A stretch of 64,000 nt of DNA from Agrococcus sp. Marseille-P2731 (GTDB taxonomy: Bacteria > Actinomycetota > Actinomycetes > Actinomycetales > Microbacteriaceae), in assembly GCF_900117395.1 (NCBI RefSeq), contig NZ_FPEG01000003.1:62001-126000 (forward strand), in the 5' to 3' direction. Shown here one piece after another: positions 49,519 through 57,069 of this stretch (the first letter of the stretch is position 1; each line of letters starts with the position of its first letter). The position numbers and the translations under genes were made by a program. The notes beneath the pieces are model-generated. The model searched no databases. It saw only the letters and a program-made list of their open reading frames with translations, and was not told the origin of the DNA.

Positions 49519-50442
49519 ATGGATCGCCTCGACGCCCCGGGCTTCACGCTCCGCCAGCTCTCGTTCCTCGTCTGCGCAGCAGAGACCGGCACCGTCGCCG
49601 GCGCCGCCGCACGCCTGCACGTCTCGCCCTCGGCCGTCTCCGAGGCGCTCAGCGAGCTCGAGCGCAGCCTCGGCGCGCAGCTGACGGTGCGCCGCCGAGC
49701 GCGGGGGCTCTCGCTCACGAGCACAGGGGCGGATGTCGTCGCTCGCGCCCGCGCGCTCCTCGCGGAGTCGCGCGAGCTCGAGACCTCGCTGCGCGGCGCC
49801 CATGGCGAGCTGGTCGGGCCCATCACCATCGGCTGCTACCCGACGCTCGCACCGACGATCCTGCCGGCGCTGCTGCAGGGCTTCGGCCGCGCGCATCCGC
49901 GGGTCGAGCTCGCGATCCTCGAGGCGACGCACGACCGGCTCGAGGGCACGCTCGAGGCCGGGCAGCTCGACGTCGCCTTCGTCTACGACACGCTCATCCC
50001 CGGGCAGCCGCAGCGGGCGAAGCTCTTCGAGCTGCCCGCGCACGTGATCGTCGCCGGCGACGACCCCCTCGCATCCGCCGCCCGGGTCACGCTCGAGGAG
50101 CTCGTCGAGCGCGACCTGATCCTGCTCGACGCGCCGCCGTCGAGCGAGCACACGCTGTCGCTCTTCGCGGCGCGCGGCCTGGCGCCGCGGGTGCGGCACC
50201 GCGTGCAGAGCTACGAGGCGGTGCGGGCGCTCGTCGGTCGGGGCCTCGGCTACGGCATCCTGGTGCAGCGGCCCGCGAACCCGGCGAGCTACGAGGGCTA
50301 CCCTGTCGCCATGCTGGAGATCACGCCCGCCGTGCCGCCCGTCGGCGTCGACGTCATCTGGCCGTCGCTGCCCGCGCCGACCGCGCGCACGCGCGCCCTC
50401 GTCGACTTCGCCAGGGCGATGCCCTGGCCGCAGGCGCGATGA
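49519..50442 (+). CDS. LysR-family transcriptional regulator
   Basis: A 307-residue LTTR. The N-terminal winged HTH is at about 9-68 (FTLRQLSFLVCAAETGTVAGAAARLHVSPSAVSEALSELERSLGAQL), followed by the periplasmic-binding-like effector domain (ITIGCYPTLAPTILPALLQGF onward). It is divergent from the P450-GMC-ALDH operon across 114 bp, the classical LTTR arrangement, so it probably activates that operon in response to its substrate. GGAGGAGCCGAACA precedes the ATG. The stop overlaps the HtaA-like start (ATGA). Confidence 0.93.
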   Translation: MDRLDAPGFTLRQLSFLVCAAETGTVAGAAARLHVSPSAVSEALSELERSLGAQLTVRRRARGLSLTSTGADVVARARALLAESRELETSLRGAHGELVGPITIGCYPTLAPTILPALLQGFGRAHPRVELAILEATHDRLEGTLEAGQLDVAFVYDTLIPGQPQRAKLFELPAHVIVAGDDPLASAARVTLEELVERDLILLDAPPSSEHTLSLFAARGLAPRVRHRVQSYEAVRALVGRGLGYGILVQRPANPASYEGYPVAMLEITPAVPPVGVDVIWPSLPAPTARTRALVDFARAMPWPQAR

Positions 50443-50867
50443 CGCACCCCTCGCAGGGCGAGCCCGCGCTCGTGTGGCGCATCAAGGGCTCCCTGCTCGG
50501 CTACGTGCGAGGCATGCCCGACGGTGCCGTCACGATCGCCGGCGGCGCCCAGGAGACCGCGGAGGGCTTCCGCTTCCCCGCCACCGGGCAGCTGTCGTTC
50601 GGCGGCTCCGTCACGCTCACCGGGCACAGCGGCATGATGCGGGTGGTGATCGCCGAGCCGTCGATCGTGCGCACGGGCGACGGCTGGTCGCTGGAGATCG
50701 CCGACACCGAGGCCGCGACCGGGAGGCTGCGCTTCGCGATCCTCGCCGGCTTCGACGGCAGCCGCGCCACGGGCACCGCCCTCACCGAGGAGGGCGCCGA
50801 CCTCTTCTTCGGGCCGTACACCGCAGGCACGCCGCTCGACGATCCCCGCATCCTCAGCGCATCCTGA
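50439..50867 (+). CDS. HtaA-like domain protein (putative haem-binding)
   Basis: A 142-residue protein that is a single HtaA-like domain: LVWRIKGSLLGYVRGMPDGAV (opening Trp and Tyr), FRFPATGQLSFGGSVTLTGHSGMMRVVIAEPSIV and FAILAGFDGSRATGTALTEEG. In Corynebacterium HtaA domains capture haem at the cell surface. Here there is no signal peptide, sortase motif or membrane anchor, so it should be cytoplasmic. It is translationally coupled to the LysR gene facing the haem-containing P450 fusion. A ligand other than haem is possible. Confidence 0.72.
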   Translation: MTHPSQGEPALVWRIKGSLLGYVRGMPDGAVTIAGGAQETAEGFRFPATGQLSFGGSVTLTGHSGMMRVVIAEPSIVRTGDGWSLEIADTEAATGRLRFAILAGFDGSRATGTALTEEGADLFFGPYTAGTPLDDPRILSAS

Positions 50868-50869
50868 CA

Positions 50870-50908
50870 CGACGGAGGGGCCCGGCGGTCTGGCGGACCC
50901 CTCTGTCG
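50870..50908. terminator. Bidirectional terminator hairpin
   Basis: CGACGGAGGGG and CCCCTCTGTCG form an 11-bp near-perfect stem around a GC-rich loop, 2 nt past the HtaA-like stop and 15 nt from the end of the convergent transporter gene. Confidence 0.7.
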
Positions 50909-50923
50909 TTCGCGGTGGGAGCG

Positions 50924-52333
50924 TCAGCGCTCGACGTGCGCCGCGCGGTCCACCGCGGATGCCTCGACGAACTCGTCGCCCTTCTTCCACGTGTCCCACT
51001 TGCCCGAGTTCTCGAACTCGATCGACATCGGGATGCCCGTGCGGTCGCGCAGCAGCAGCGTGCCGATGATCGAGATCACCACGGTCGCGAGCAGGTAGCC
51101 GACGATCGCCCACGTGCTGCCGGTCGCCTGCAGGAGCGCCTGCGCGATCGTGGGGGCGAAGGCGCCGCCGATGACCGCGCCGATCGCGTAGGCGATCGAG
51201 ACGCCGGAGAACCGCACGGAGGCCGGGAAGGACTCGGCGTACCAGGCGGCCTGCGCGCCGTAGGTGAGTCCGAGGCCGACGCCCAGGATGATCGTCGCCC
51301 AGGCGACGCCGGCGACACCGGTCTGCACGAGCAGGAACAGCGGCACGATGCCGATCGCGAGCACCACCCAGCCCATCAGGTAGAGCGGCTTGCGGCCGAT
51401 GCGGTCGGAGAGCCAGCCGGCCACGAAGGTGAAGACGAGCCACGACAGCGAGCCGGCGAAAGCCGCGAGCTGCACGCCCACCGGGTCGAAGCCGTAGCCG
51501 GGCGGCGTGCCGTCCACGGGCCGCGACGCCAGGCCCTGCACGTAGCCGCCGGTCGTCATGTAGCCGGTGGCGTTGTTGGCCATGAAGACCATCGCCGCGA
51601 AGGCGATGACCGCGCCGTACTTCTTGAAGACCTGGACGACGGGCGCCGACTCCTGCTGCGCCGTCTGCTTGATCTCCTGGAACACCGGCGACTCGTCGAC
51701 CGAGCGACGCACGATGAAGCCCACGAGCACCAGGATGATCGAGACGAAGAACGGGATGCGCCAGCCGACCTCGAGGAACGCGTCACCGGGGAAGGCGGCG
51801 CGCACCGCGGCGAGGATGCCGGTCGCGAGCAGCATGCCGATCGGCACGCCCGCCTGCACGAACGAGCCGTAGAGGCCGCGGCGGTTGGCCGGCGCGTGCT
51901 CGATGGCCATGAGCACGGCGCCACCCCACTCGCCGCCGGCAGAGAGGCCCTGCAGGATGCGCAGCAGGATGAGCAGGACCGGCGCCATCACGCCGATGGA
52001 GTCGTAGGTCGGCAGCGCGCCGACGAGCGTTGTCGCGACGCCCATGAGCAGCAGCGTGATGACCAGCATCGGGCGGCGGCCCAGCTTGTCGCCGAAGTGA
52101 CCGGCGAGGAAGGCGCCGAGCGGGCGGAAGAGGAAGGAGATGCCGATCGTGATCAGCGAGAAGATCTGGCCCAGGCCCGGGCCGGCGGGCTCGAAGAACA
52201 GCGCCGCGAAGACGAGGTTGGCCATGAAGGCGTAGATGAAGAAGTCGTACCACTCGATGGTGGTGCCGACGACGACCGCGGCGAGCACCTTGTTGCGCTC
52301 GCGGGTGGACGTGTGCGTCGTGCTGTGAGACAC
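50924..52333 (-). CDS. MFS transporter, metabolite:H+ symporter (MHS) family
   Basis: A 469-residue 12-helix transporter. MHS signatures are VVGTTIEWYDFFIYAFMANLVF (helix 1), RPLGAFLAGHFGDKLGRRPML, QGLSAGGEWGGAVLMAIEHAP and GWLSDRIGRKPLYLMGW. The MHS group (ShiA, ProP, KgtP) imports organic acids, osmolytes and aromatic acids with protons. A GntR operator match overlaps its -10 box, tying it to the homoprotocatechuate operon, so 4-hydroxyphenylacetate or a related acid is the likely cargo. GTG 52333 is preceded by AAAGGAGTCAGC. Confidence 0.9.
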   Translation of the reverse strand: MSHSTTHTSTRERNKVLAAVVVGTTIEWYDFFIYAFMANLVFAALFFEPAGPGLGQIFSLITIGISFLFRPLGAFLAGHFGDKLGRRPMLVITLLLMGVATTLVGALPTYDSIGVMAPVLLILLRILQGLSAGGEWGGAVLMAIEHAPANRRGLYGSFVQAGVPIGMLLATGILAAVRAAFPGDAFLEVGWRIPFFVSIILVLVGFIVRRSVDESPVFQEIKQTAQQESAPVVQVFKKYGAVIAFAAMVFMANNATGYMTTGGYVQGLASRPVDGTPPGYGFDPVGVQLAAFAGSLSWLVFTFVAGWLSDRIGRKPLYLMGWVVLAIGIVPLFLLVQTGVAGVAWATIILGVGLGLTYGAQAAWYAESFPASVRFSGVSIAYAIGAVIGGAFAPTIAQALLQATGSTWAIVGYLLATVVISIIGTLLLRDRTGIPMSIEFENSGKWDTWKKGDEFVEASAVDRAAHVER

Positions 52334-52390
52334 GCTGACTCCTTTGTCAGAGAGGTGGGGTGGCAATGGCGCACCCCCGGGACTGTGAGG

Positions 52391-52419
52391 AACATATACG
52401 ATTTCGTGCACGACAGCAA
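52391..52419 (-). promoter_or_regulatory. MFS transporter promoter with overlapping GntR operator
   Basis: Minus strand: -35 TTGCTG (52419-52414), a 17-nt spacer, -10 TATGTT (52396-52391). The operator-like ATCGTATATGTT (52402-52391) matches the hpa operator at 10 of 12 positions and covers the -10 box, implying repression. Confidence 0.6.
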
Positions 52420-52480
52420 GACTGGCCGCGGTGCAATCGCGCTCCTGGCAGAGCCTCGCTGCCGGATGGGCCGCTGCGCC

Positions 52481-53197
52481 TCACGCGGAGGGCCACGCGC
52501 GCAGCTCGGCGGTCAGCTGCTCGAGGTACTCGGGCGGCCCCGCGTGCGCGAACCACAGCCACAGCTCTGCCGCGTGGATCGGTGTCCACGCTCGCACGTG
52601 CTCGGCGTCGGCGCCATAGCCGCGCACCATCGCGTCGAACGAGCGCGGGTCCTTGCGCGCCGCGCCCCACGCGGCCCTCGACAGCTCGCGCACCGGATCC
52701 CCGCGGTGCGACTTCTCCCAGTCGAGCACCGCGGTGACGCGCGAGCCGATCGCCAGCACGTTGCCGTCTCCCCAGTCGCCGTGGCAGAAGGCGGGCGGGC
52801 TCGGCTCCGGCACCACGAAGGGCAGCGGCGGCCCTCCGGCGTCGCGATATCGGCGGACGATCGCCGCATCGTCCGGCGCCGGCGGCAGCGCTGCGGGCGG
52901 CTCGAGCGCATGCAGCCGCCGCAGGAGCACCATCGACGCCTCCAGGCGCTCCAGCCGCAGGTCGACGCTCCCGGCGTCGAGCCGCTCCCCGGGCATCATC
53001 GACATCAGGATCGAGCCTGGGGCTGCCTCGACGAGCTGCGGGGCGGGGATGCCCGAGCCGCGCAGCGCTCGGAGGGCCGCGACCTCCGCGTCGTGCCGCA
53101 CCGCATCCGCCATGCGCTTCTCGACCAGCGAGCGCCCGTCGCGCGTCACCTGGCGCACGTGACCCACCGCACCCTGTCGCATGGCACCGTCTCGCAT
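52481..53197 (-). CDS. Aminoglycoside/choline-kinase-like phosphotransferase (APH family)
   Basis: A 238-residue kinase-fold protein. The catalytic loop FCHGDWGDGNVL (HGDxxxxN) and metal-binding VLDWEKSHRGDP are intact; VRQVTRDGRSLVEKRM provides the ATP-site lysine. APH-family proteins phosphorylate aminoglycosides, choline, sugars or homoserine; the substrate here is not evident. It starts 65 bp from the divergent FAH-RraA gene, so the GntR operator lies in their shared control region. Whether it belongs to the catabolic module or is a bystander is open. An ATG at 53182 is an alternative start. Confidence 0.8.
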   Translation of the reverse strand: MRDGAMRQGAVGHVRQVTRDGRSLVEKRMADAVRHDAEVAALRALRGSGIPAPQLVEAAPGSILMSMMPGERLDAGSVDLRLERLEASMVLLRRLHALEPPAALPPAPDDAAIVRRYRDAGGPPLPFVVPEPSPPAFCHGDWGDGNVLAIGSRVTAVLDWEKSHRGDPVRELSRAAWGAARKDPRSFDAMVRGYGADAEHVRAWTPIHAAELWLWFAHAGPPEYLEQLTAELRAWPSA

Positions 53198-53226
53198 CAG
53201 GCGATCATGGCAGTCGCTGCTCGGCC

Positions 53227-53256
53227 TTGCAGGTCAGATCAGAAATCGTATACGAT
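53227..53256 (+). promoter_or_regulatory. Promoter of the homoprotocatechuate operon (leaderless)
   Basis: -35 TTGCAG (53227-53232), an 18-nt spacer and -10 TACGAT (53251-53256) end 6 nt before ATG 53263, so transcription should begin at or beside the start codon. Confidence 0.6.
53245..53256. promoter_or_regulatory. GntR (FCD) operator, perfect 12-bp palindrome
   Basis: ATCGTATACGAT fits the FadR/FCD-type consensus with a central GTATAC and includes the -10 box. The cotranscribed gntR gene at 54774 is the probable binder, giving autoregulated repression. Confidence 0.7.
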
Positions 53257-53262
53257 GCCCGC

Positions 53263-54777
53263 ATGGATGCATCGTCGCAGCCCGCTCAGGGTGCCCCGCA
53301 GGCCGCCGTCGACGCCTGGCAGCTGCTGGGCAGCCGCCCGGGCAAGGTCTTCGCGATGCACATCGGCTACCGCGCCCGCGCCGCGCAGAAGGGCCGCACC
53401 CCCGAGGCGCCCGGCTACTTCCTGAAGCCCGCCACCTCGCTCTCCACCGGCGGCGAGGTCGTCGCTCCCGCGGGCACCGAGATCTTCGGCTTCGAGGGCG
53501 AGATCGCCGTCGTGATCGGCACCGCGGCTCGCGCGGTCGGCGAGGCGGACGCGTGGCGGCACGTCGCGCACGTCACGGCATCGAACGACCTCGGCGTCTT
53601 CGACCTGCGCTGGGCCGACAAGGGCTCCAACATCCGCTCGAAGGGCGGCGACGGCTTCACGCCGATCGGCCCGGCCCTGCTCGACGCCGCGCAGCTCGAC
53701 CCGCACGCGATCGAGGTGCGCACCTGGCTCGACGGCGAGCTCGTGCAGGCTGACTCGACCTCGACCCTCATCTTCTCGCTCGCGCAGATCGTCAGCGACC
53801 TCTCGCAGCTCGTCACGCTCGAGCCCGGCGACGTGATCCTCACGGGCACGCCCGCCGACGCCTCGACCTTCGCCCCCGGGCAGCGCGTCGAGGTCGAGGT
53901 GAGCGCGACCACCCTCGGCGGCGACCAGGTCTCCACCGGCCGCCTCGCCTCGACCGTGCGGGTGGGCGAGCAGCAGCTGCCCGCCTACTCCGCCCAGCCC
54001 AAGCCGACCCCGGAGCAGTGGGCCGACGCATCCGGCCGGCCCGTCGACGAGTTCCGCGAGCCCGTCGCGCCGGTGCTCGACGCGGCGCTCCGCGAGCAGC
54101 TCTCCAGCGTCGCCCTCGCGACGCTCTCCTCCGGCCTGCGCAAGCGCGGCCTCGACAACGTCTCGATCGACGGGCTCCGCTCGACGCAGCCGGGCAAGCG
54201 CATCGTCGGCACGGCTCGCACCCTGCGCTACGTGCCGAACCGCGAAGACCTCTTCGCGAGCCACGGCGGCGGCTACAACGCGCAGAAGCGCCTCTTCGAT
54301 GACCTGCACGAGGGCGACGTCGTCGTGATCGAGGCGCGCGGCGACAACCGCTCGGGCACGCTCGGCGACATCCTGGCGCTCCGCGCCCGCCACCTCGGCG
54401 CCGCCGGCATCATCACCGACGGCGGCGTGCGCGACCTCGACGTCGTGACCGAGATCGGCGTGCCGACCTATCATGCGGGCGGGCACCCCGCGGTGCTCGG
54501 TCGGCTGCACGTGCCCTGGAGCGTCGACGAGACCGTCGCCTGCGGCGGCGCGACGGTGCAGCCGGGCGACATCATCGTGGCCGACGGCGACGGCGTGCTC
54601 GTCATCCCGCCGGCGCTCGCGCGCGAGCTCGTCGAGGAGGCCATCGAGCAGGAGCGCGCCGAGGAGTTCATCGCGCAGCAGATGGACGCCGGCGAGGTGC
54701 TCGACGGGCTCTTCCCCATGAACGCGCAGTGGCGCGCGAAGTACGAGGCGTCGCTGGGCTCGACGGAGGAGCGATGA
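53263..54777 (+). CDS. Fumarylacetoacetate-hydrolase (HpaG-like) / RraA-like fusion
   Basis: A 504-residue two-domain protein. Residues 28-235 are an FAH-fold domain: GYFLKPATSL, metal ligands in IFGFEGEIAVVIG (E78/E80) and the Asp of TASNDLGVFDLR, and GDVILTGTPA. Residues about 265-490 are RraA-like: GTARTLRYVP, GDVVVIEARGDNRSGTLGDILALRA, and GIITDGGVRDLDVV, the Arg-Asp core of RraA-like decarboxylases/aldolases. In classical HpaG two FAH halves perform decarboxylation and isomerisation; here an RraA domain replaces one. This is the first gene of the operon, with a leaderless promoter. The stop overlaps gntR (ATGA). Confidence 0.88.
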   Translation: MDASSQPAQGAPQAAVDAWQLLGSRPGKVFAMHIGYRARAAQKGRTPEAPGYFLKPATSLSTGGEVVAPAGTEIFGFEGEIAVVIGTAARAVGEADAWRHVAHVTASNDLGVFDLRWADKGSNIRSKGGDGFTPIGPALLDAAQLDPHAIEVRTWLDGELVQADSTSTLIFSLAQIVSDLSQLVTLEPGDVILTGTPADASTFAPGQRVEVEVSATTLGGDQVSTGRLASTVRVGEQQLPAYSAQPKPTPEQWADASGRPVDEFREPVAPVLDAALREQLSSVALATLSSGLRKRGLDNVSIDGLRSTQPGKRIVGTARTLRYVPNREDLFASHGGGYNAQKRLFDDLHEGDVVVIEARGDNRSGTLGDILALRARHLGAAGIITDGGVRDLDVVTEIGVPTYHAGGHPAVLGRLHVPWSVDETVACGGATVQPGDIIVADGDGVLVIPPALARELVEEAIEQERAEEFIAQQMDAGEVLDGLFPMNAQWRAKYEASLGSTEER

Positions 54778-55508
54778 GCGCGCCGACCCCTGTGGAGGCA
54801 CCGACCACGGTCGCCGCGAAGCCGACGCAGTCGAAGTCGCAGCGCGCCTACGCCCTGCTGCACGACCGCATCGTCGACGGCACCTACTCCCCCGGCTACC
54901 GGCTCGTGCTCGACGCGATCGGCCGCGAGCTCGAGATGAGCGTCGTGCCCGTGCGAGAGGCCATCCGGCGGCTCGAGGCCGAGGGGCTCGTGACCTTCGA
55001 GCGCAACATCGGCGCCCGCGTCGCCGAGATCGACGAGCTCGAGTACCACGACACGATGGAGACGCTCTCCTTCGTCGAGGGTGCGGCCATCTCGCTCGCC
55101 GCCGGGCTCTACTCGAAGCGCGACGTCGACGACGCGCGCGCCATCAACCAGCGGATGCGCGAGTCGCTCGCCGCCTTCGACCCCGTGCAGTTCACGGCGC
55201 TCAACGAGGCCTTCCACCGGCGACTGAGCGACGTCTCGCCCAACGGCGTGCTCGGCGACGTCATCGACACCTGCTGGAAGCGGCTCGCGCGGCTCCGCCA
55301 GTCGACCTTCTCCTTCGTGCCGAGCCGAGCCCTCCCCTCCGTCGACGAGCACGAGACGATCCTCGGCCTTATCGAGGAGGGCGCGGACCCGCGCCGCATC
55401 GAGCTCGCCGTGCGCGCGCACCGCCTCGCGACGCCCGATGCGTTCCTGCACCGCACGCAGCCAGACCTCAGCAAGCCCGACCTCACCGACACCGACTCCC
55501 CCGAGTAA
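54774..55508 (+). CDS. GntR-family (FCD) transcriptional regulator
   Basis: A 244-residue regulator. The N-terminal winged HTH is at about 22-90 (SQRAYALLHDRIVDGTYSPGYRLVLDAIGRELEMSVVPVREAIRRLEAEGLV). The C-terminal FCD domain has LNEAFHRRLSDVS and HETILGLIEEGADPRRIELAVRAH, whose histidines and Asp bind a metal and effector. It is translationally coupled inside the operon it presumably controls. Matching palindromes overlap the -10 boxes of its own operon and of the MFS transporter. An acid intermediate of the pathway should relieve repression. Confidence 0.93.
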   Translation: MSAPTPVEAPTTVAAKPTQSKSQRAYALLHDRIVDGTYSPGYRLVLDAIGRELEMSVVPVREAIRRLEAEGLVTFERNIGARVAEIDELEYHDTMETLSFVEGAAISLAAGLYSKRDVDDARAINQRMRESLAAFDPVQFTALNEAFHRRLSDVSPNGVLGDVIDTCWKRLARLRQSTFSFVPSRALPSVDEHETILGLIEEGADPRRIELAVRAHRLATPDAFLHRTQPDLSKPDLTDTDSPE

Positions 55509-55517
55509 GGAGCCACC

Positions 55518-57011
55518 ATGGCCAACCAGCCCGCAGGCATCCCCGAGCTGATCCCCCACTACATCGACGGCGAGCGCGTGCCCTCGATCGACGGCGAGAC
55601 CTTCGGCGTGCTGAACCCCGTCACGAACGAGGACTACACGGTAGCCGCCTCCGGCAAGCAGGCCGACATCGACCTCGCGGTCGCCGCCGCCACGCGCGCC
55701 TTCGAGGAGGGTCCGTGGCCGCGCATGAAGAACCGCGAGCGCGCCCGCATCCTCAGCCGCATCGCAGACATCGTCGAGTCGCGCGACCAGGAGCTCGCGC
55801 AGCTCGAGTCCTGGGACTCCGGCCTGCCGATCACGCAGGCCCGCGGCCAGGCGCAGCGCGCCGCCGAGAACTTCCGCTTCTTCGCCGACCTGATCGTCGC
55901 CGGCCGCGACGACGCGTACAAGGTGCCCGGCAGCCAGGTCAACTACGTCAACCGCAAGCCCAAGGGCGTCGCCGGGCTCATCACCCCGTGGAACACCCCC
56001 TTCATGCTCGAGTCCTGGAAGCTGGGCCCCGCGCTCGCCTCCGGCTGCACCGTGGTGCTGAAGCCCGCCGAGTTCACGCCCCTGTCGGCATCGCTCTGGG
56101 CCGGCATCTTCGAGGAGGCAGAGCTGCCCAAGGGCGTCTTCAACCTCGTCAACGGCTTCGGCGAGACCGCGGGCGACGCGCTCGTCAAGCACCCCGACGT
56201 GCCGCTCATCTCGTTCACCGGTGAGAGCTCGACCGGCCAGACGATCTTCGCGAACTCCGCGAAGCACCTGAAGGCCATGTCTATGGAGCTCGGCGGCAAG
56301 AGCCCGGCTGTCGTCTTCGCCGACGCCGACCTCGACGCGGCGCTCGACTCGACGCTGTTCGGCGTCTTCTCGCTGAACGGCGAGCGCTGCACGGCCGGCA
56401 GCCGCATCCTCGTCGAGCGCTCGATCTACGAGGAGTTCCTCGAGCGCTACGCCGAGCGCGCCAGGAACATCGTGGTCGGCGACCCGCACGACCCGAAGAC
56501 CGAGGTGGGCGCGCTCGTGCACCCCGAGCACTTCGACAAGGTGATGTCCTACGTCGAGATCGGCAAGCAGGAGGGCCGCCTGCTCGCGGGCGGCGGCCGC
56601 CCCGAGGGCTTCCCCGACGGCAACTTCGTCGCCCCGACGGTCTTCGCCGACGTCAGCCCGGATGCGCGCATCTTCCAGGAGGAGATCTTCGGCCCGGTCG
56701 TGTCGATCACGCCGTTCGACTCCGACGAGGAGGCGCTCGAGCTGGCGAACAACACGCGCTACGGCCTCGCCGCCTACATCTGGACGCAGAACCTCAAGCG
56801 CGCGCACCTCTTCGCGCAGGACGTCGAGGCGGGCATGGTGTGGCTCAACAGCCACAACGTGCGCGACCTGCGGAGCCCCTTCGGCGGCGTGAAGGCCTCG
56901 GGCCTCGGCCACGAGGGCGGCTACCGCTCGCTCGACTTCTACAGCGACCAGCAGGCCGTGCACATCACGCTCGGCGACGTCCACACGGCACGCTTCGGCG
57001 CATCCGCCTGA
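55518..57011 (+). CDS. hpaE: 5-carboxymethyl-2-hydroxymuconate semialdehyde dehydrogenase
   Basis: A 497-residue ALDH placed directly before the ring-cleavage dioxygenase, the usual position of hpaE. Motifs are LITPWNTPFMLESWKLGPALASGCTVVLKPAEFTP, FTGESSTGQTIF, the catalytic Glu in MELGGKSPAVVFADADLD, the catalytic Cys in NGERCTAGSRILV, and EEIFGPVVSITPFDS. It oxidises the semialdehyde made by HpaD to carboxymethyl-hydroxymuconate with NAD. The length matches HpaE (about 490). AAGGAGCCACC precedes the ATG, 9 bp after gntR. Confidence 0.9.
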   Translation: MANQPAGIPELIPHYIDGERVPSIDGETFGVLNPVTNEDYTVAASGKQADIDLAVAAATRAFEEGPWPRMKNRERARILSRIADIVESRDQELAQLESWDSGLPITQARGQAQRAAENFRFFADLIVAGRDDAYKVPGSQVNYVNRKPKGVAGLITPWNTPFMLESWKLGPALASGCTVVLKPAEFTPLSASLWAGIFEEAELPKGVFNLVNGFGETAGDALVKHPDVPLISFTGESSTGQTIFANSAKHLKAMSMELGGKSPAVVFADADLDAALDSTLFGVFSLNGERCTAGSRILVERSIYEEFLERYAERARNIVVGDPHDPKTEVGALVHPEHFDKVMSYVEIGKQEGRLLAGGGRPEGFPDGNFVAPTVFADVSPDARIFQEEIFGPVVSITPFDSDEEALELANNTRYGLAAYIWTQNLKRAHLFAQDVEAGMVWLNSHNVRDLRSPFGGVKASGLGHEGGYRSLDFYSDQQAVHITLGDVHTARFGASA

Positions 57012-57069
57012 CTCGCCCGCACGGGCACCCGTGCGCTGACACCCCACGCACTTCGAAGGAGAAGCACCC

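Noticed and set aside
50474..53425. 983-codon plus-strand open frame spanning the MFS and APH genes
   Set aside because: Antisense to two clear genes on the minus strand. The translation is Arg/Asp/Gly/Ala-rich without motifs.
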